Assembly (NCBI RefSeq): GCF_002563655.1
Contig: NZ_PDIY01000001.1
Location: 1,421,501 to 1,485,500, forward strand
Direction: 5' to 3'
DNA length: 64,000 nucleotides
Source: Bacillus sp. es.034
GTDB lineage: Bacteria; Bacillota; Bacilli; Bacillales; Bacillaceae_B
In this document: positions 46,624 to 56,731 of the stretch, one piece after another
Numbering within the stretch: the first letter of the stretch is position 1
Layout: every line of letters begins with the position of its first letter
Program-made: the position numbers and the translations under genes
Notes under the pieces: model-generated
The model's database searches: none
What the model was told of the DNA's origin: nothing
Seen by the model: the letters and a program-made list of their open reading frames with translations, nothing else

Positions 46624-47375
46624 CGAAACGTATCATCCCTTGCCTGGACGTAAAGGACGGCCGGGTGGTAAAAGGCATCCAGTTCGTGGAACTGCGGGAT
46701 GCGGGTGACCCCGTTGAGCTTGCCAAGGTATACGATGAGCAAGGTGCAGATGAACTGGTATTCCTGGATATATCCGCTTCACATGAAGGCCGAAAGACCA
46801 TGGTCGAGGTCGTTCAGCATGTGGCAGCCGAATTGGCGATTCCTTTTACAGTGGGTGGAGGGATCAATTCGGTGGAGGATATGAAAGCGATCCTCCGGGC
46901 GGGGGCGGACAAGGTCTCCCTGAACACAGCAGCCGTGCTTCGGCCTGAGCTGGTCCGGGAAGGGGCCGATTACTTTGGATCCCAATGTATCGTAGTGGCG
47001 ATTGATGCCAAATATGACGAAGGAACCAAGGGGTGGAAGGTATACACCCACGGAGGCAGGAAGCTGAAAGACCTTGATGCCGTTGAATGGGCGAAGGAAG
47101 TGGAAGCCCTCGGAGCGGGGGAAATCCTACTGACGAGCATGGACAGCGATGGAGAGAAGAGAGGTTTTAACCTGGCTCTTACAAAGGCAGTCAGCGAAGC
47201 GGTGTCGATTCCCGTGATCGCTTCCGGCGGTGCCGGGAATGCCGGTCACTTTAAAGACGTGTTCACTGAAGGGAAAGCCGATGCGGCCCTGGCAGCTTCC
47301 ATTTTTCATTATAAAGAAACGAGTGTAGAAGAAGTAAAAAGCTACTTACGGAAAGAAGAGGTGCACGTACGATGA
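46617..47375 (+). CDS. hisF: Imidazole glycerol phosphate synthase, cyclase subunit
   Basis: With HisH forms the enzyme making imidazole-glycerol phosphate and AICAR. The 252-residue barrel has catalytic Asp11 ([14 protein letters not shown]) and the second Asp in [19 protein letters not shown] and ASGGAGN bind phosphates. Overlaps hisI by four bases. Confidence 0.97.
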   Translation: MLTKRIIPCLDVKDGRVVKGIQFVELRDAGDPVELAKVYDEQGADELVFLDISASHEGRKTMVEVVQHVAAELAIPFTVGGGINSVEDMKAILRAGADKVSLNTAAVLRPELVREGADYFGSQCIVVAIDAKYDEGTKGWKVYTHGGRKLKDLDAVEWAKEVEALGAGEILLTSMDSDGEKRGFNLALTKAVSEAVSIPVIASGGAGNAGHFKDVFTEGKADAALAASIFHYKETSVEEVKSYLRKEEVHVR

Positions 47376-48001
47376 CAAACACTGATTGGATCACATCCGT
47401 GAAGTATGACGACAAGGGCCTTGTGCCCGCCATCGTGCAGGATGCTGCAACGAAGGATGTACTCACATTAGCCTATATGAATGAAACATCACTTAGAAAA
47501 ACCGTTGAGACCGGGGAGACTTGGTTCTATTCCCGGTCGCGTCAAGAACTTTGGCATAAGGGTGAAACGAGCGGGAATACACAAACGGTGGAGAATATCA
47601 CGTGGGATTGCGATCAAGATGCCCTTCTGGTCCTCGTCTCGAAGAAAGGTCCTGCCTGCCATAAGGGTGAGGACAGCTGTTTCCACGAAAAAGTCTTTGG
47701 TGGGGAGAGTTCATCAAAAGAAAATATCCTTCTCACTCTGGAAAAACTGATCGAAAATCGTGAAATCGAGCGTCCCCAAGGAGCCTACACAACCTACCTG
47801 TTTGAAGAAGGAGTCGACAAAATCCTGAAAAAAGTAGGGGAAGAAGCTTCAGAAGTAATCATTGCCGCAAAAAACAGGGACAGTGAAGAGTTGAAATGGG
47901 AAGTCGCCGACCTTTTCTACCACGTACTCGTCCTACTAAGGGAACAAGAACTTCCACTCGAAGATGTGTTGGGTATCCTCGTGGAACGTCATAATAAATA
48001 A
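47372..48001 (+). CDS. hisI: Bifunctional phosphoribosyl-AMP cyclohydrolase / phosphoribosyl-ATP pyrophosphatase
   Basis: Steps two and three of histidine synthesis in one 209-residue chain: N-terminal cyclohydrolase (about 1-115) with WDCDQDALL metal site and Zn Cys in [13 protein letters not shown], then C-terminal pyrophosphatase (about 120-205) with [12 protein letters not shown] and [13 protein letters not shown] metal-binding helices. Last gene of the operon; it is followed by a perfect 45-base palindrome rather than a usual terminator. Confidence 0.96.
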   Translation: MTNTDWITSVKYDDKGLVPAIVQDAATKDVLTLAYMNETSLRKTVETGETWFYSRSRQELWHKGETSGNTQTVENITWDCDQDALLVLVSKKGPACHKGEDSCFHEKVFGGESSSKENILLTLEKLIENREIERPQGAYTTYLFEEGVDKILKKVGEEASEVIIAAKNRDSEELKWEVADLFYHVLVLLREQELPLEDVLGILVERHNK

Positions 48002-48006
48002 CACCC

Positions 48007-48051
48007 TTGAGGGACGGACCTTCGCGCCTGGCGCGAAGGTCCGTCCCTCAA
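48007..48051. repeat. Perfect 45-base palindrome containing two repeat cores
   Basis: Two 22-base arms, starting TTGAGGGACGGACCT and extended by TCGCGCC, are exact reverse complements around a single central base (48029). Each arm contains the 13-mer core (48009-48021, 48037-48049). It begins five bases after the hisI stop. No T run follows on either strand, so it is not a textbook terminator, though the hairpin would be very stable and could stop 3' exonucleases. Confidence 0.92.
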
Positions 48052-48076
48052 AATATGGTAGTTTAGTACGGGTGTA

Positions 48077-48104
48077 TTGTATGATATACTACTGTAGTTA
48101 TACT
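48077..48104 (+). promoter_or_regulatory. Promoter region of the TPR gene
   Basis: TTGTAT (48077-48082), 16 bases, TATACT (48099-48104). A second possible extended -10, TGATATACT (48082-48090), overlaps it. Confidence 0.6.
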
Positions 48105-48126
48105 ATGAACGTTTCGGAGGACTTTG

Positions 48127-49638
48127 ATGAGAAAAGGGTCAAAATTAAGTAGTCAAGAAGCGAAAGTGTTGTCTTTTGTCCCGACTGGTGAGTATTACTA
48201 CAACAAAGGGATGAAAGCTTATCAACGTCGTGAGCTAAAGAAATCGTTAAAATATTTAAATAGAGCATTTCAATTAGAACCGATTGAACCGATGATTGCC
48301 TGTCAATTATCGATTGTGTATACAGAACTGGGTGAATACAAGCGTTCCAATGATTTATTGCATAACATACTAGAGGATCTCGATCCGCGTATGACGGAAT
48401 GCCATTATTTCTTGGCCAACAACTATGCCCACATGGGTTTATTTAAAGAGGCGTATGAACAGGTCTCCACCTATCTTGATAAAGAAGAATACGGTGAATT
48501 CGTCGAGGATGCCGAAGACTTGCTGGAGCTTCTGGAACTCGATTCCGACTTGATTGTGGATGATCTGTATGAGCATGATGAGCTCATCGTCCAGCAGGAA
48601 AAAGCAAGGGATCTCCTCGAATCCGGTCACTTCCAGAAAGCGGTGGATACCTTACAAGAGGTCATCCGGGACTATCCTGAATTCTGGTCGGCTTATAATA
48701 ATCTGGCTCTTGCCTACTTCTATCTGGGAGAAGTGGATAAAGCGTCCGCCACTCTGGAAGAGGTGCTTGAGAAGAATCCGGGTAATCTTCATGCATTGTG
48801 CAATACGGCGGTATTTTATTTCTACCAAAAACGCCATGACCAGCTTGACCAACTGATCCAGGGTCTTGAGAAGGTCCGTCCCCTGCTCCATGAGCACCGT
48901 TACAAGCTCGGTGCCACATTTGCACTTGTGGGTCATTCAAAGCGTGCGTATGATTGGCTGAAGTCCCTTCAGAAGGTCGGCTTCGAAGGCGATGCAAGCT
49001 TTTATTACTGGTTGTCTTATTCAGCTTATGAGACAGGTCATGAGGACACGGCCCGTAATGCGTGGAAAAAGGTACTGGATATCAACCCTGAAAAAGAAGG
49101 GCTCGAGCCTTGGAACGACCAAAGACCGGCGGAAGGCTTTGAAAATCACGTCACATCCATTTTAAAAAAGCTTCAAAGTGAGTATACGGAAGAAAAACTA
49201 TTCGGCCTTTTCCTGACCTCCATCTCTGATAATCAAAGGGCCATCCTCACTCACGCAGACTTTTGCGATATAGAGGATCTGTCAATTGTCGAGAAGGTGT
49301 ATTTGGCGCAAGTGTTGAATAGTAACGGCAATAGCTCGATCAAGGTGAATCAGGAAATCCAGAATATGCATCAGGTCGCCCTTCATCTATATGGCAACCA
49401 TCACCCGATCACGAGCGTGGAATCCGGTTTGTTCCTTACGTGGTTCACAATCGCCTACCGGGGCATCAAAGAACGGGAAACCTTCAAGAATGCCAAAGCA
49501 TTTGCAGCGGCAACGGAATTCGTCTGGAATCGCCTCAGGAATGAAAAGGTGACGAAGAAGCAGCTTTGCGACCGGTTTGACTTATCCACAAGCACACTGA
49601 CAAAATATATAGCGGTCGTGGAAAGTTACCTGCCCTGA
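48127..49638 (+). CDS. yvcD: TPR-repeat protein YvcD
   Basis: A 503-residue cytosolic protein mostly of TPR-type helical repeats (for example YYYNKGMKAYQRRELKKSLKYLNRAFQLEP at about 20, SAYNNLALAYFYLGEVDKASATLEEVLEKNP at about 190) with an acidic insert (about 125-160) and a C-terminal helix-turn-helix-like end (TKKQLCDRFDLSTSTLTKYIAVVE). It matches the TPR protein YvcD in this chromosomal neighbourhood. The C-terminal HTH suggests DNA or RNA contact, but function is unknown. ATG 48127 is six bases after GGAGG. Confidence 0.85.
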   Translation: MRKGSKLSSQEAKVLSFVPTGEYYYNKGMKAYQRRELKKSLKYLNRAFQLEPIEPMIACQLSIVYTELGEYKRSNDLLHNILEDLDPRMTECHYFLANNYAHMGLFKEAYEQVSTYLDKEEYGEFVEDAEDLLELLELDSDLIVDDLYEHDELIVQQEKARDLLESGHFQKAVDTLQEVIRDYPEFWSAYNNLALAYFYLGEVDKASATLEEVLEKNPGNLHALCNTAVFYFYQKRHDQLDQLIQGLEKVRPLLHEHRYKLGATFALVGHSKRAYDWLKSLQKVGFEGDASFYYWLSYSAYETGHEDTARNAWKKVLDINPEKEGLEPWNDQRPAEGFENHVTSILKKLQSEYTEEKLFGLFLTSISDNQRAILTHADFCDIEDLSIVEKVYLAQVLNSNGNSSIKVNQEIQNMHQVALHLYGNHHPITSVESGLFLTWFTIAYRGIKERETFKNAKAFAAATEFVWNRLRNEKVTKKQLCDRFDLSTSTLTKYIAVVESYLP

Positions 49639-49751
49639 GCATATTTTTGGACGGTATGAACCTAATTTTTATAGGATAGGTGTAGGAAGTAAATACTATA
49701 GGTTGAAGGCTTCTGGACGCCATTCCACCCTTTGCCCATAGTATTGAATAA

Positions 49752-50738
<987 letters not shown>

Positions 50739-50747
50739 TGTAACGAA

Positions 50748-50784
50748 GCCTTACGGAAGGGGATCCCTCTCGTAAGGCTTTTTT
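50748..50784 (+). terminator. Terminator of trxB
   Basis: GCCTTACG / CGTAAGGC stem with a 15-base loop and six T. It also sits just past the stop of the convergent small gene. Confidence 0.9.
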
Positions 50785-50790
50785 CATGGG

Positions 50791-50943
50791 TCAATTTTTC
50801 TTATGCTTGTTAAACACATACACCAACTCCGACAGGGTCAACTTCTTTAATCCTTCATCACATGGCTTGTAAACACCAGCTTCTACCAACCGACGGATAA
50901 ACTGCTGTCTCTGCCGTTCAACGGCTTCACGTAAAAATGGCAT
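50791..50943 (-). CDS. Small FbpA-family (Fur-regulated basic protein) gene
   Basis: A 50-residue basic protein reading MPFLREAVERQRQQ..., then LVEAGVYKPCDEGLKKLTLSELVYVF. The pattern (REAVE..R..FI..L...GVYK......LTLSEL) is that of the Fur-regulated basic protein A family, small proteins thought to help an iron-sparing response in Bacillus. ATG (minus, at 50943) has AAAGGAGTG seven bases upstream. I found no convincing Fur box. It is convergent with trxB and divergent from tnrA. Confidence 0.8.
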   Translation of the reverse strand: MPFLREAVERQRQQFIRRLVEAGVYKPCDEGLKKLTLSELVYVFNKHKKN

Positions 50944-51039
50944 GCGTGTTCACTCCTTTTGGATTCTTAAGGTTAGTGTACGGAGTTCATTCGGGAAAGT
51001 CTTTTAGTTTGTTAAGTTTTCTACCAATTTAGAATTCTT

Positions 51040-51056
51040 TGTAAGGTTTCCTAACA
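51040..51056 (+). promoter_or_regulatory. TnrA/GlnR box upstream of tnrA
   Basis: TGTAAGGTTTCCTAACA matches TGTNAN7TNACA exactly. The nearest -10 is TATAAT at 51086-51091, which puts the box centre near -50, the usual place for activation by TnrA. It implies autoactivation of tnrA under nitrogen limitation. Confidence 0.85.
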
Positions 51057-51125
51057 TAATAGTCCAAATCCCCTGGCAGGACATGTATAATCAACATATT
51101 CCCTGTTTAGGAGGATGAGGCAGCC

Positions 51126-51440
51126 GTGGATAATGAACCTTCCTATAAAGATAAGAAAGTGATTTCCATCGGAGTTGTGAGCGAATTGACCGGGTTGACC
51201 GAGAGGAAGATCCGTTATTACGAAGAGAAGAATCTGATCTTTCCACAACGCTCCAACAGGGGATATCGCAAATACTCCTTTTCCGATGTGGAACGATTGA
51301 TGGATATTGCCGACCAGCGTGAAGAAGGGGTCACGACAAAAGAAATCAAACATGAACTCACCATAAAGGAAAGAAAAGAAGCCAAGAAAAAAATGATCAA
51401 AGGCCAGCTGAATGCACAGTTTGGGGTGCAGAAGAATTGA
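51126..51440 (+). CDS. tnrA: Nitrogen transcription regulator TnrA (MerR family)
   Basis: TnrA activates nitrogen-scavenging genes and represses glnRA when glutamine is scarce; feedback-inhibited glutamine synthetase captures its C-terminus. The 104 residues begin with the segment [18 protein letters not shown], a MerR-type winged HTH ([29 protein letters not shown]), and end with [12 protein letters not shown], corresponding to the GS-binding tail of TnrA and absent from GlnR. GTG 51126 follows AGGAGG. A consensus TnrA box upstream supports the assignment. Confidence 0.93.
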   Translation: MDNEPSYKDKKVISIGVVSELTGLTERKIRYYEEKNLIFPQRSNRGYRKYSFSDVERLMDIADQREEGVTTKEIKHELTIKERKEAKKKMIKGQLNAQFGVQKN

Positions 51441-51442
51441 TG

Positions 51443-51455
51443 AGGGATGGACCTC
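51443..51455 (+). repeat. Degenerate repeat copy after tnrA
   Basis: GAGGGATGGACCT differs from the core by one base and starts two bases after the tnrA stop. A partial partner (AATCCCTCC) lies near 51482. Confidence 0.6.
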
Positions 51456-51590
51456 TGGTTGTTTGGAGAGCTGTCTGTGTGAATCCCTCCGACCGATCTT
51501 CCAAAAATAAACAGGATTACAACCCCTCCAACAGGGAATAACGACTATTATGAAAGTCATCTCAGTTTATTTCGGAAGGTCGGATCATGA

Positions 51591-52307
51591 ATGAAAATGT
51601 TAAAAATCGCAGGGGTTGTCCTACTGTTTGCCCTTATTCCCATCGCCTACTTCAGTTTTTTTGCAGATGAGACAGAGTCATCTTCTAAGAAGCGGGTGAT
51701 TGCATTGGGGGATTCCCTCACTTACGGCTATGGTGATAAGAAGGAAGCAGGTTATATCGGGCGGTTAGAAGAGAAAGTAAACAAAGAACATACGAAGAAG
51801 TCGTATAACTTCCAAAACTTAGGGATACCGGGGCAGCAGTCGGATCAGTTACTCGCACAAATCGTAAAGCCCGAGGTAGCCGAGGATTTAAGTGAAGCGG
51901 ATGTATATATCATCAATATAGGAACCAATGATTTAATCAAGAATAATGGTGGAGACTTGTTCCCTTTACACCACGATGAGATCATGGAGGCGAAAAAGGA
52001 CTATCTCGACAATCTGGATAAAATCCTGAATATTACCGGGACAGCGAGCAAAAAAGCGGATATCATCGTGTTGGGATTGTATAATCCGTACCCGGACAAA
52101 GACAGTGATAAAATCGAAGCATATGTGGATGATTGGAATAAGTCCATGAAGAAGGAAGCAGAAAAGCATGAAAATGTGAAATTTGTATCCACCAATCCAT
52201 TATTCAAAGGAAAGTCCAAGGAAAACTATTTCCATGATTCTCTTCATCCTAATGGAAAAGGATACGAACTAATGGCAGATCAAATCATGAAGAATTATAA
52301 CTTTTAA
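51591..52307 (+). CDS. Membrane-anchored SGNH/GDSL hydrolase
   Basis: A 238-residue extracytoplasmic esterase-like protein: N-terminal membrane anchor (residues 4-24), then an SGNH fold with block I ALGDSLTYG (nucleophile Ser), block II Gly in LGIPGQQSD, block III GTNDL (Asn) and block V DSLHPNGKGY (Asp/His). Similar to YpmR-type Bacillus lipase/acylhydrolases, with substrate unknown. ATG 51591 has GGAAGG about 11 bases upstream; ATG 51597 is an alternative. Confidence 0.88.
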   Translation: MKMLKIAGVVLLFALIPIAYFSFFADETESSSKKRVIALGDSLTYGYGDKKEAGYIGRLEEKVNKEHTKKSYNFQNLGIPGQQSDQLLAQIVKPEVAEDLSEADVYIINIGTNDLIKNNGGDLFPLHHDEIMEAKKDYLDNLDKILNITGTASKKADIIVLGLYNPYPDKDSDKIEAYVDDWNKSMKKEAEKHENVKFVSTNPLFKGKSKENYFHDSLHPNGKGYELMADQIMKNYNF

Positions 52308-52477
52308 CCTTAGTTTTACAGGATTCGCGGGAATTCGAGGAGATTTGTAAAACCGCCTCTTAAACATTAACAATTCCGTAATACCGTTTTAAATCTGTTG
52401 TAACACTAGTGAAACAATTTTCGGGTAGTATAGATAATAAGAAATTGACCCCCTTTTAAGTAATAAATCCCGTAGAT

Positions 52478-52508
52478 GACACAGGAATCGCCTGTGTCTA
52501 TTTTTTTT
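52478..52508 (+). terminator. Strong terminator downstream of the SGNH gene
   Basis: GACACAGG / CCTGTGTC stem with AATCG loop and eight T. It lies 170 bases after the SGNH stop, so the transcript would have a long 3' tail, or a short RNA could start near the TATAGA/GATAAT boxes at 52429-52438. Confidence 0.85.
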
Positions 52509-52556
52509 GCTTTTTTTTCTGTTATAGTGTGTGGGGTATACCTGTACTAATCATTT

Positions 52557-52648
52557 GCAGACACCTCAACATGTCTAAACCTGTCCCCGTATCTTTCGAT
52601 GATAATCGACACGTTTTACGGCAGGCGGGGACATTGTAGCTTGTCTGC
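52557..52648. other. Nested inverted repeats upstream of yvcI
   Basis: GCAGACA (52557-52563) pairs with TGTCTGC (52642-52648); inside, TGTCCCCG (52582-52589) pairs with CGGGGACA (52626-52633); innermost, TCGAT (52596-52600) pairs with ATCGA (52605-52609). The 92-base element abuts the yvcI promoter, whose -35 lies within its right arm. The CCTGTCCCC/GGGGACA sequence differs from the GAGGGACGGACCT family. It could be another REP-like element or a regulatory structure. Confidence 0.55.
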
Positions 52649-52662
52649 AATCATAGTATAAT
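52634..52662 (+). promoter_or_regulatory. Promoter of the yvcI-rapZ-yvcK-whiA-crh operon
   Basis: TTGTAG (52634-52639), 17 bases, TATAAT (52657-52662). Confidence 0.75.
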
Positions 52663-52733
52663 GTAAGGAATGAAGTTGACTGTAATCGGGACCGATCCAT
52701 GTGTCCCGAATCATCAAGATTGAGGTGAAGGAA

Positions 52734-53192
52734 GTGCAACGTGTCACAAATTGTTTATATCTGGATGGAGACAAGGTGCTCCTTCTCCAAAAGCCCAGAA
52801 GGAACTGGTGGGTCGCCCCGGGCGGGAAGATGGAGTCCGGTGAATCGATCAGGGATGCCGTCATCCGGGAGTATCGCGAGGAAACGGGTATCTATTTAAA
52901 GAATCCTGATTTAAAAGGCGTCTTTACGTTCATTATTAAAGACGGTGATCAAATCGTTTCGGAGTGGATGATGTTCTCCTTCTTTGCAACAGAGGCGGAT
53001 GGAGTCAATCTTCAGGAATCAGCAGAAGGCAAGATTAAATGGCATCCGATTGAAGACATCAAGAATTTACCGATGGCTGAAGGGGATTATCATATTCTGG
53101 ACTATCTATTGCACGGAAAGAATACGATTTATGGAACATTCACCTATACGCCTGATTTTAAGTTATTATCTTATCGACTGGATCCAAGTTAA
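52734..53192 (+). CDS. yvcI: Nudix hydrolase YvcI
   Basis: A 152-residue Nudix protein with the full box [25 protein letters not shown] (Gly, Glu, REYREETG metal-binding core). B. subtilis YvcI has the same N-terminus (QRVTNC) and flanking genes; RNA- or nucleotide-directed pyrophosphohydrolase activity is typical of the family, but the substrate here is not certain. GTG 52734 is chosen because GAGGTGA lies six bases before it and it matches the homologue; GTG 52701 is too far upstream of any ribosome site. Confidence 0.9.
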   Translation: MQRVTNCLYLDGDKVLLLQKPRRNWWVAPGGKMESGESIRDAVIREYREETGIYLKNPDLKGVFTFIIKDGDQIVSEWMMFSFFATEADGVNLQESAEGKIKWHPIEDIKNLPMAEGDYHILDYLLHGKNTIYGTFTYTPDFKLLSYRLDPS

Positions 53193-53239
53193 ACAACGAA
53201 CTTTTATATAGAATATTACGATTAAAGCGGGGGAAGAGC

Positions 53240-54133
53240 ATGAGTACAGGTTCTGCAAACGATGTTCAATTGGTCATCATAACGGGTATGTCCGGAGCTG
53301 GCAAAACCGTTGCCATTCAAAGCTTTGAGGATTTAGGATTCTTCTGTGTGGACAATCTGCCGCCCACTCTTCTTCCAAAATTTTTGGAACTGATGAAAGA
53401 GTCCGGTAATAAAATGAATAAGGTCGCCCTTGTCATGGACCTCAGGGGAAGGGAATTCTTCGATCATCTATTTAAAGCATTGGATGAACTGGCGGAAACG
53501 TCATGGGTATCGCCTCAGATCCTCTATCTGGATGCAGATGATTCATCCCTGGTCAGACGGTACAAGGAAACGCGCCGTTCACATCCATTGGCGCCATTCG
53601 GCCTGCCTCTTGAAGGGATCCGACAGGAAAGGGAGCTCCTCGAGGAATTGAAGGGGCGTTCCCAACTGATCTATACCACTTCCACCATGAAGCCAAGGGA
53701 ACTTAGGGAAAAGATTTTAACGGAATTCTCGGTGAACAAGAAAACGATTTTCACGGTGAACGTCGTATCCTTCGGTTTTAAACACGGTATTCCTATCGAT
53801 GCCGATCTGGTGTTTGATGTGCGCTTCCTCCCAAACCCCCATTATATCGATCATATGAGACCGAAAACGGGGTTGGATGAAGAGGTTTCAACCTATGTGT
53901 TGAAATGGAATGAAACGAATAAATTCATCGAAAAGGTAACCGATTTACTCTCGTTCATGCTTCCCCAATACAAGCGTGAAGGAAAGAGTCAGCTTGTTGT
54001 GGCCATTGGATGTACAGGCGGACAACATCGTTCGGTTGCGCTGGCAGAGTATCTTGGACATCATTTTGAAAAAGACTACCAAACAAAAATTTCTCATCGA
54101 GATATCCAGAAGAGAAAGGGTCTAACAACATGA
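53240..54133 (+). CDS. rapZ: RapZ/YvcJ family nucleotide-binding protein
   Basis: A 297-residue P-loop protein with Walker A GMSGAGKT and the C-terminal RapZ domain ([33 protein letters not shown]). In E. coli RapZ controls glmS RNA turnover; in B. subtilis YvcJ hydrolyses nucleotides and affects competence. ATG 53240 follows GGGGGAAGAG. It overlaps yvcK by four bases. Confidence 0.95.
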   Translation: MSTGSANDVQLVIITGMSGAGKTVAIQSFEDLGFFCVDNLPPTLLPKFLELMKESGNKMNKVALVMDLRGREFFDHLFKALDELAETSWVSPQILYLDADDSSLVRRYKETRRSHPLAPFGLPLEGIRQERELLEELKGRSQLIYTTSTMKPRELREKILTEFSVNKKTIFTVNVVSFGFKHGIPIDADLVFDVRFLPNPHYIDHMRPKTGLDEEVSTYVLKWNETNKFIEKVTDLLSFMLPQYKREGKSQLVVAIGCTGGQHRSVALAEYLGHHFEKDYQTKISHRDIQKRKGLTT

Positions 54134-55092
54134 CACATACACCCAAGGTCGTTGTGATCGGGGGAGGGACCGGCCTGTCGGTCCTCCTCAGGGGATTGAA
54201 GCGACACCCGATAGATATATCGGCCATCGTCACCGTTGCAGATGACGGCGGCAGTTCCGGTCGTTTGCGGGACAGCCTGGACATACCTCCACCGGGGGAT
54301 ATACGGAATGTCCTCGCTGCCCTCTCAGAAGTAGAGCCACTGGTTGAACAAATGTTTCAGCATCGATTTGAAACGACGAATGAACTTTCCGGTCATGCCC
54401 TCGGGAACTTGATCATCGCAGCCCTTGCTTCCATTACAGGGGACTTTGTCCATGCGATCCAGGAAATGAGCAGGGTATTGAATGTGAAGGGAAAGGTCCT
54501 TCCATCAGCGAATCAGAGTGTCATCCTGAAGGCTGAAATGGAGGATGGGACGATCGTGACGGGGGAATCCGCCATTCCGAAAGCCGGCAAGAAGATCAAA
54601 CGTGTCTTTCTGAAGCCGGACAGCATCAAGGCATTAGGTGAAACGTTGCGGGCCATCAAGGAAGCCGATTTAATTGTGATGGGACCGGGAAGCCTATATA
54701 CTAGTATCTTACCGAATCTCCTTGTTCCCGGAATTGGCGAAGCCGTCTGTCAGGCTGAAGCCAAGAAGATGTATATTTGCAATATCATGACCCAGGCAGG
54801 GGAGACCCTGGATTATTCAGCAAGCGACCACGTGAAGGCGTTATACGATCATCTTGAAACCCCGAGCATTGATTATATCCTGGTAAACAAGAAACAGGTG
54901 CCAAAAGAGGTACAGGAAAGATATAATGAAGAGCAGGCGAGCCCCGTTCATTTCGATGTGGATAAATTAAAATCCATGGGCTTGGAAGTGATCGCAGAAG
55001 AGATCCTCTCCTATGACAATCATCTCGTTCGTCATAACACAGAGAAGGTCGCGGATATTATTTATTCTTATTTGAAAGATTCAAGCAACTGA
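54130..55092 (+). CDS. yvcK: Gluconeogenesis/cell-shape factor YvcK (MgfK)
   Basis: A 320-residue UDP-sugar-binding protein of the CofD/YvcK fold, needed for growth on gluconeogenic carbon sources and for normal morphology in B. subtilis. The [17 protein letters not shown] and [12 protein letters not shown] motifs form the nucleotide-binding site. It overlaps rapZ (ATGA) and precedes whiA. Confidence 0.95.
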   Translation: MTHTPKVVVIGGGTGLSVLLRGLKRHPIDISAIVTVADDGGSSGRLRDSLDIPPPGDIRNVLAALSEVEPLVEQMFQHRFETTNELSGHALGNLIIAALASITGDFVHAIQEMSRVLNVKGKVLPSANQSVILKAEMEDGTIVTGESAIPKAGKKIKRVFLKPDSIKALGETLRAIKEADLIVMGPGSLYTSILPNLLVPGIGEAVCQAEAKKMYICNIMTQAGETLDYSASDHVKALYDHLETPSIDYILVNKKQVPKEVQERYNEEQASPVHFDVDKLKSMGLEVIAEEILSYDNHLVRHNTEKVADIIYSYLKDSSN

Positions 55093-55152
55093 TATACAAC
55101 GAAAATTTCCTGCGTATAAGGTTGTGCAAGCGTTTGCTAGGAGGTGATGGGG

Positions 55153-56100
55153 ATGTCGTTTGCGTCTGAAACAAAAAAAGAACTGACTAATATAGAAGTG
55201 AAAGACTGCTGTGCAAGTGCAGAACTTTCCGCATTGATTCGGATGAATGGTTCATTGTCCTTCTCGAATCAAATGCTCGTCGTCAATATTCAAACCGAAA
55301 ACGCCGCCATTGCCAGAAGAATCTATACACTGATCAAAAAAGGGTACGACACCCCGGTAGAGCTTCTGGTACGGAAGAAAATGCGGCTGAAGAAAAACAA
55401 TGTGTACATTGTACGAATCAAAGAAGATACAAAGATGATCCTTGAGGACTTGAAAATACTGGGTGAACATTTCACCTTTATCCATAATATAGCGGAAGAC
55501 CTGATCAAGAAGAAATGCTGCAGGCGCTCGTACCTAAGGGGGGCGTTCCTTGCCGGCGGTTCGGTCAACAATCCGGAAACATCATCGTATCATTTAGAAA
55601 TCTTTTCTCTTTATTCTGAACACAACGAGGCGTTGTCCGAGCTGATGAATTCCTTTGGCTTGAACAGTAAGACCCTTGAACGGAAAAAAGGCTTCATTAC
55701 GTATTTGAAGGAAGCGGAGAAGATCACGGAGTTCCTGAATATCATAGGGGCACACAACGCCCTCCTCCGATTTGAGGATGTACGGATCGTCCGTGATATG
55801 AGGAATTCCGTTAATCGTCTGGTGAATTGCGAGACGGCTAACTTGAATAAAACCATCGGTGCAGCCTTGAGACAGGTAGAAAACATCAAGTTTATCGAAA
55901 GGCATGTAGGATTACAGGTTTTACCCGATAAACTAAGGGAGATAGCAGAGCTTCGAGTGAACTATCAGGATGTTACGTTGAAAGAACTGGGGGAAATGGT
56001 GTCAGGCGGCACGATCAGTAAATCGGGAATCAATCACCGCTTACGGAAAATCGATCAGCTGGCAGACAAGTTACGAGCGGGAGAAAAGCTCAATACCTAA
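55153..56100 (+). CDS. whiA: DNA-binding protein WhiA
   Basis: WhiA has a LAGLIDADG homing-endonuclease-like N-terminal fold without nuclease activity and a C-terminal sigma-like HTH. The 315 residues include [13 protein letters not shown] at the start, [23 protein letters not shown]-like core and the [27 protein letters not shown]. In Bacillus it affects division and chromosome segregation. ATG 55153 lies four bases after AGGAGGTGAT and is the conserved start; ATG 55147 and GTG 55144 overlap the ribosome site. Confidence 0.95.
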   Translation: MSFASETKKELTNIEVKDCCASAELSALIRMNGSLSFSNQMLVVNIQTENAAIARRIYTLIKKGYDTPVELLVRKKMRLKKNNVYIVRIKEDTKMILEDLKILGEHFTFIHNIAEDLIKKKCCRRSYLRGAFLAGGSVNNPETSSYHLEIFSLYSEHNEALSELMNSFGLNSKTLERKKGFITYLKEAEKITEFLNIIGAHNALLRFEDVRIVRDMRNSVNRLVNCETANLNKTIGAALRQVENIKFIERHVGLQVLPDKLREIAELRVNYQDVTLKELGEMVSGGTISKSGINHRLRKIDQLADKLRAGEKLNT

Positions 56101-56127
56101 TTAAGGACAAAGGGGAGAGAAATGAAT

Positions 56128-56385
56128 ATGGTGGAAAAACAAGTAGAAGTGAAATTGAAGACAGGTCTGCAAGCGAGACCGGCAGCACTATTCGTACAGG
56201 AGGCAAACCGCTTCTCATCTGAAATCTTCTTAGAGAAGGACGGGAAGAAGGTCAATGCCAAAAGCATCATGGGCTTGATGAGTTTAGCGATCTCCACCGG
56301 CTCTGCCATCACATTGGTAGCGGACGGAAGCGACGAAGAAGAAGCGCTGGTAGCCCTTGAAGGATTCGTTCAAAAAGAAGCGTAA
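56128..56385 (+). CDS. crh: Catabolite repression HPr-like protein Crh
   Basis: Crh is an HPr paralogue that only acts in regulation. The 85-residue protein has Gln15 (KTGLQARPA) in place of the PTS phosphorylation His, so it cannot transfer phosphate in sugar uptake, and keeps Ser46 (NAKSIMGLMS), the HprK target that lets it act as CcpA corepressor. The numbering and the 85-residue length support ATG 56128 rather than ATG 56122. It ends the yvcI-crh operon before a strong terminator; hprK is in the same window. Confidence 0.95.
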   Translation: MVEKQVEVKLKTGLQARPAALFVQEANRFSSEIFLEKDGKKVNAKSIMGLMSLAISTGSAITLVADGSDEEEALVALEGFVQKEA

Positions 56386-56398
56386 GTGTGCAACTTCA

Positions 56399-56438
56399 GA
56401 AAAAGCCGGTGACCTGGGAGTGGTCACCGGCTTTTTTT
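56399..56438 (+). terminator. Terminator after crh
   Basis: AAAAAGCCGGTGACC / GGTCACCGGCTTTTTTT, a perfect 15-bp stem. Confidence 0.96.
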
Positions 56439-56610
56439 AATGGGCTTTTTTCGCTTCCAATTGAAAGGATATCATCTCATTCTTTCGAATCTTTTTTCCA
56501 TTTATTTCACATCCATAATGGAAGTGTCCTCCTTTTTTTGTTACATTGAACTTTTTAGGTTACTCACAAGAATGGACAAAAAGACACATACTATTTCCAT
56601 TCCTCACCTA

Positions 56611-56637
56611 TTAAACCAGAAAGTACGAGAGTATAAT
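56611..56637 (+). promoter_or_regulatory. Possible promoter of the cyclase-HEAT-glycosyltransferase operon
   Basis: TATAAT at 56632-56637 with TTAAAC at 56611-56616 (15-base spacer, short). The 346-base gap after crh contains no other clear signal and no riboswitch that I recognise. Confidence 0.4.
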
Positions 56638-56731
56638 AGAATGAGTTTGAATAAATACATTACACAAAAATGTACCGGAAAAATCCCTGTGATTTGCAAA
56701 AGAAGTTCACGACGAAGGAAGACGATGCCTT

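Noticed and set aside
48007-48051. Rho-independent terminator for the his operon
   Set aside because: The hairpin is perfect, but no T run follows on either strand, so it is listed as a repeat/palindrome.
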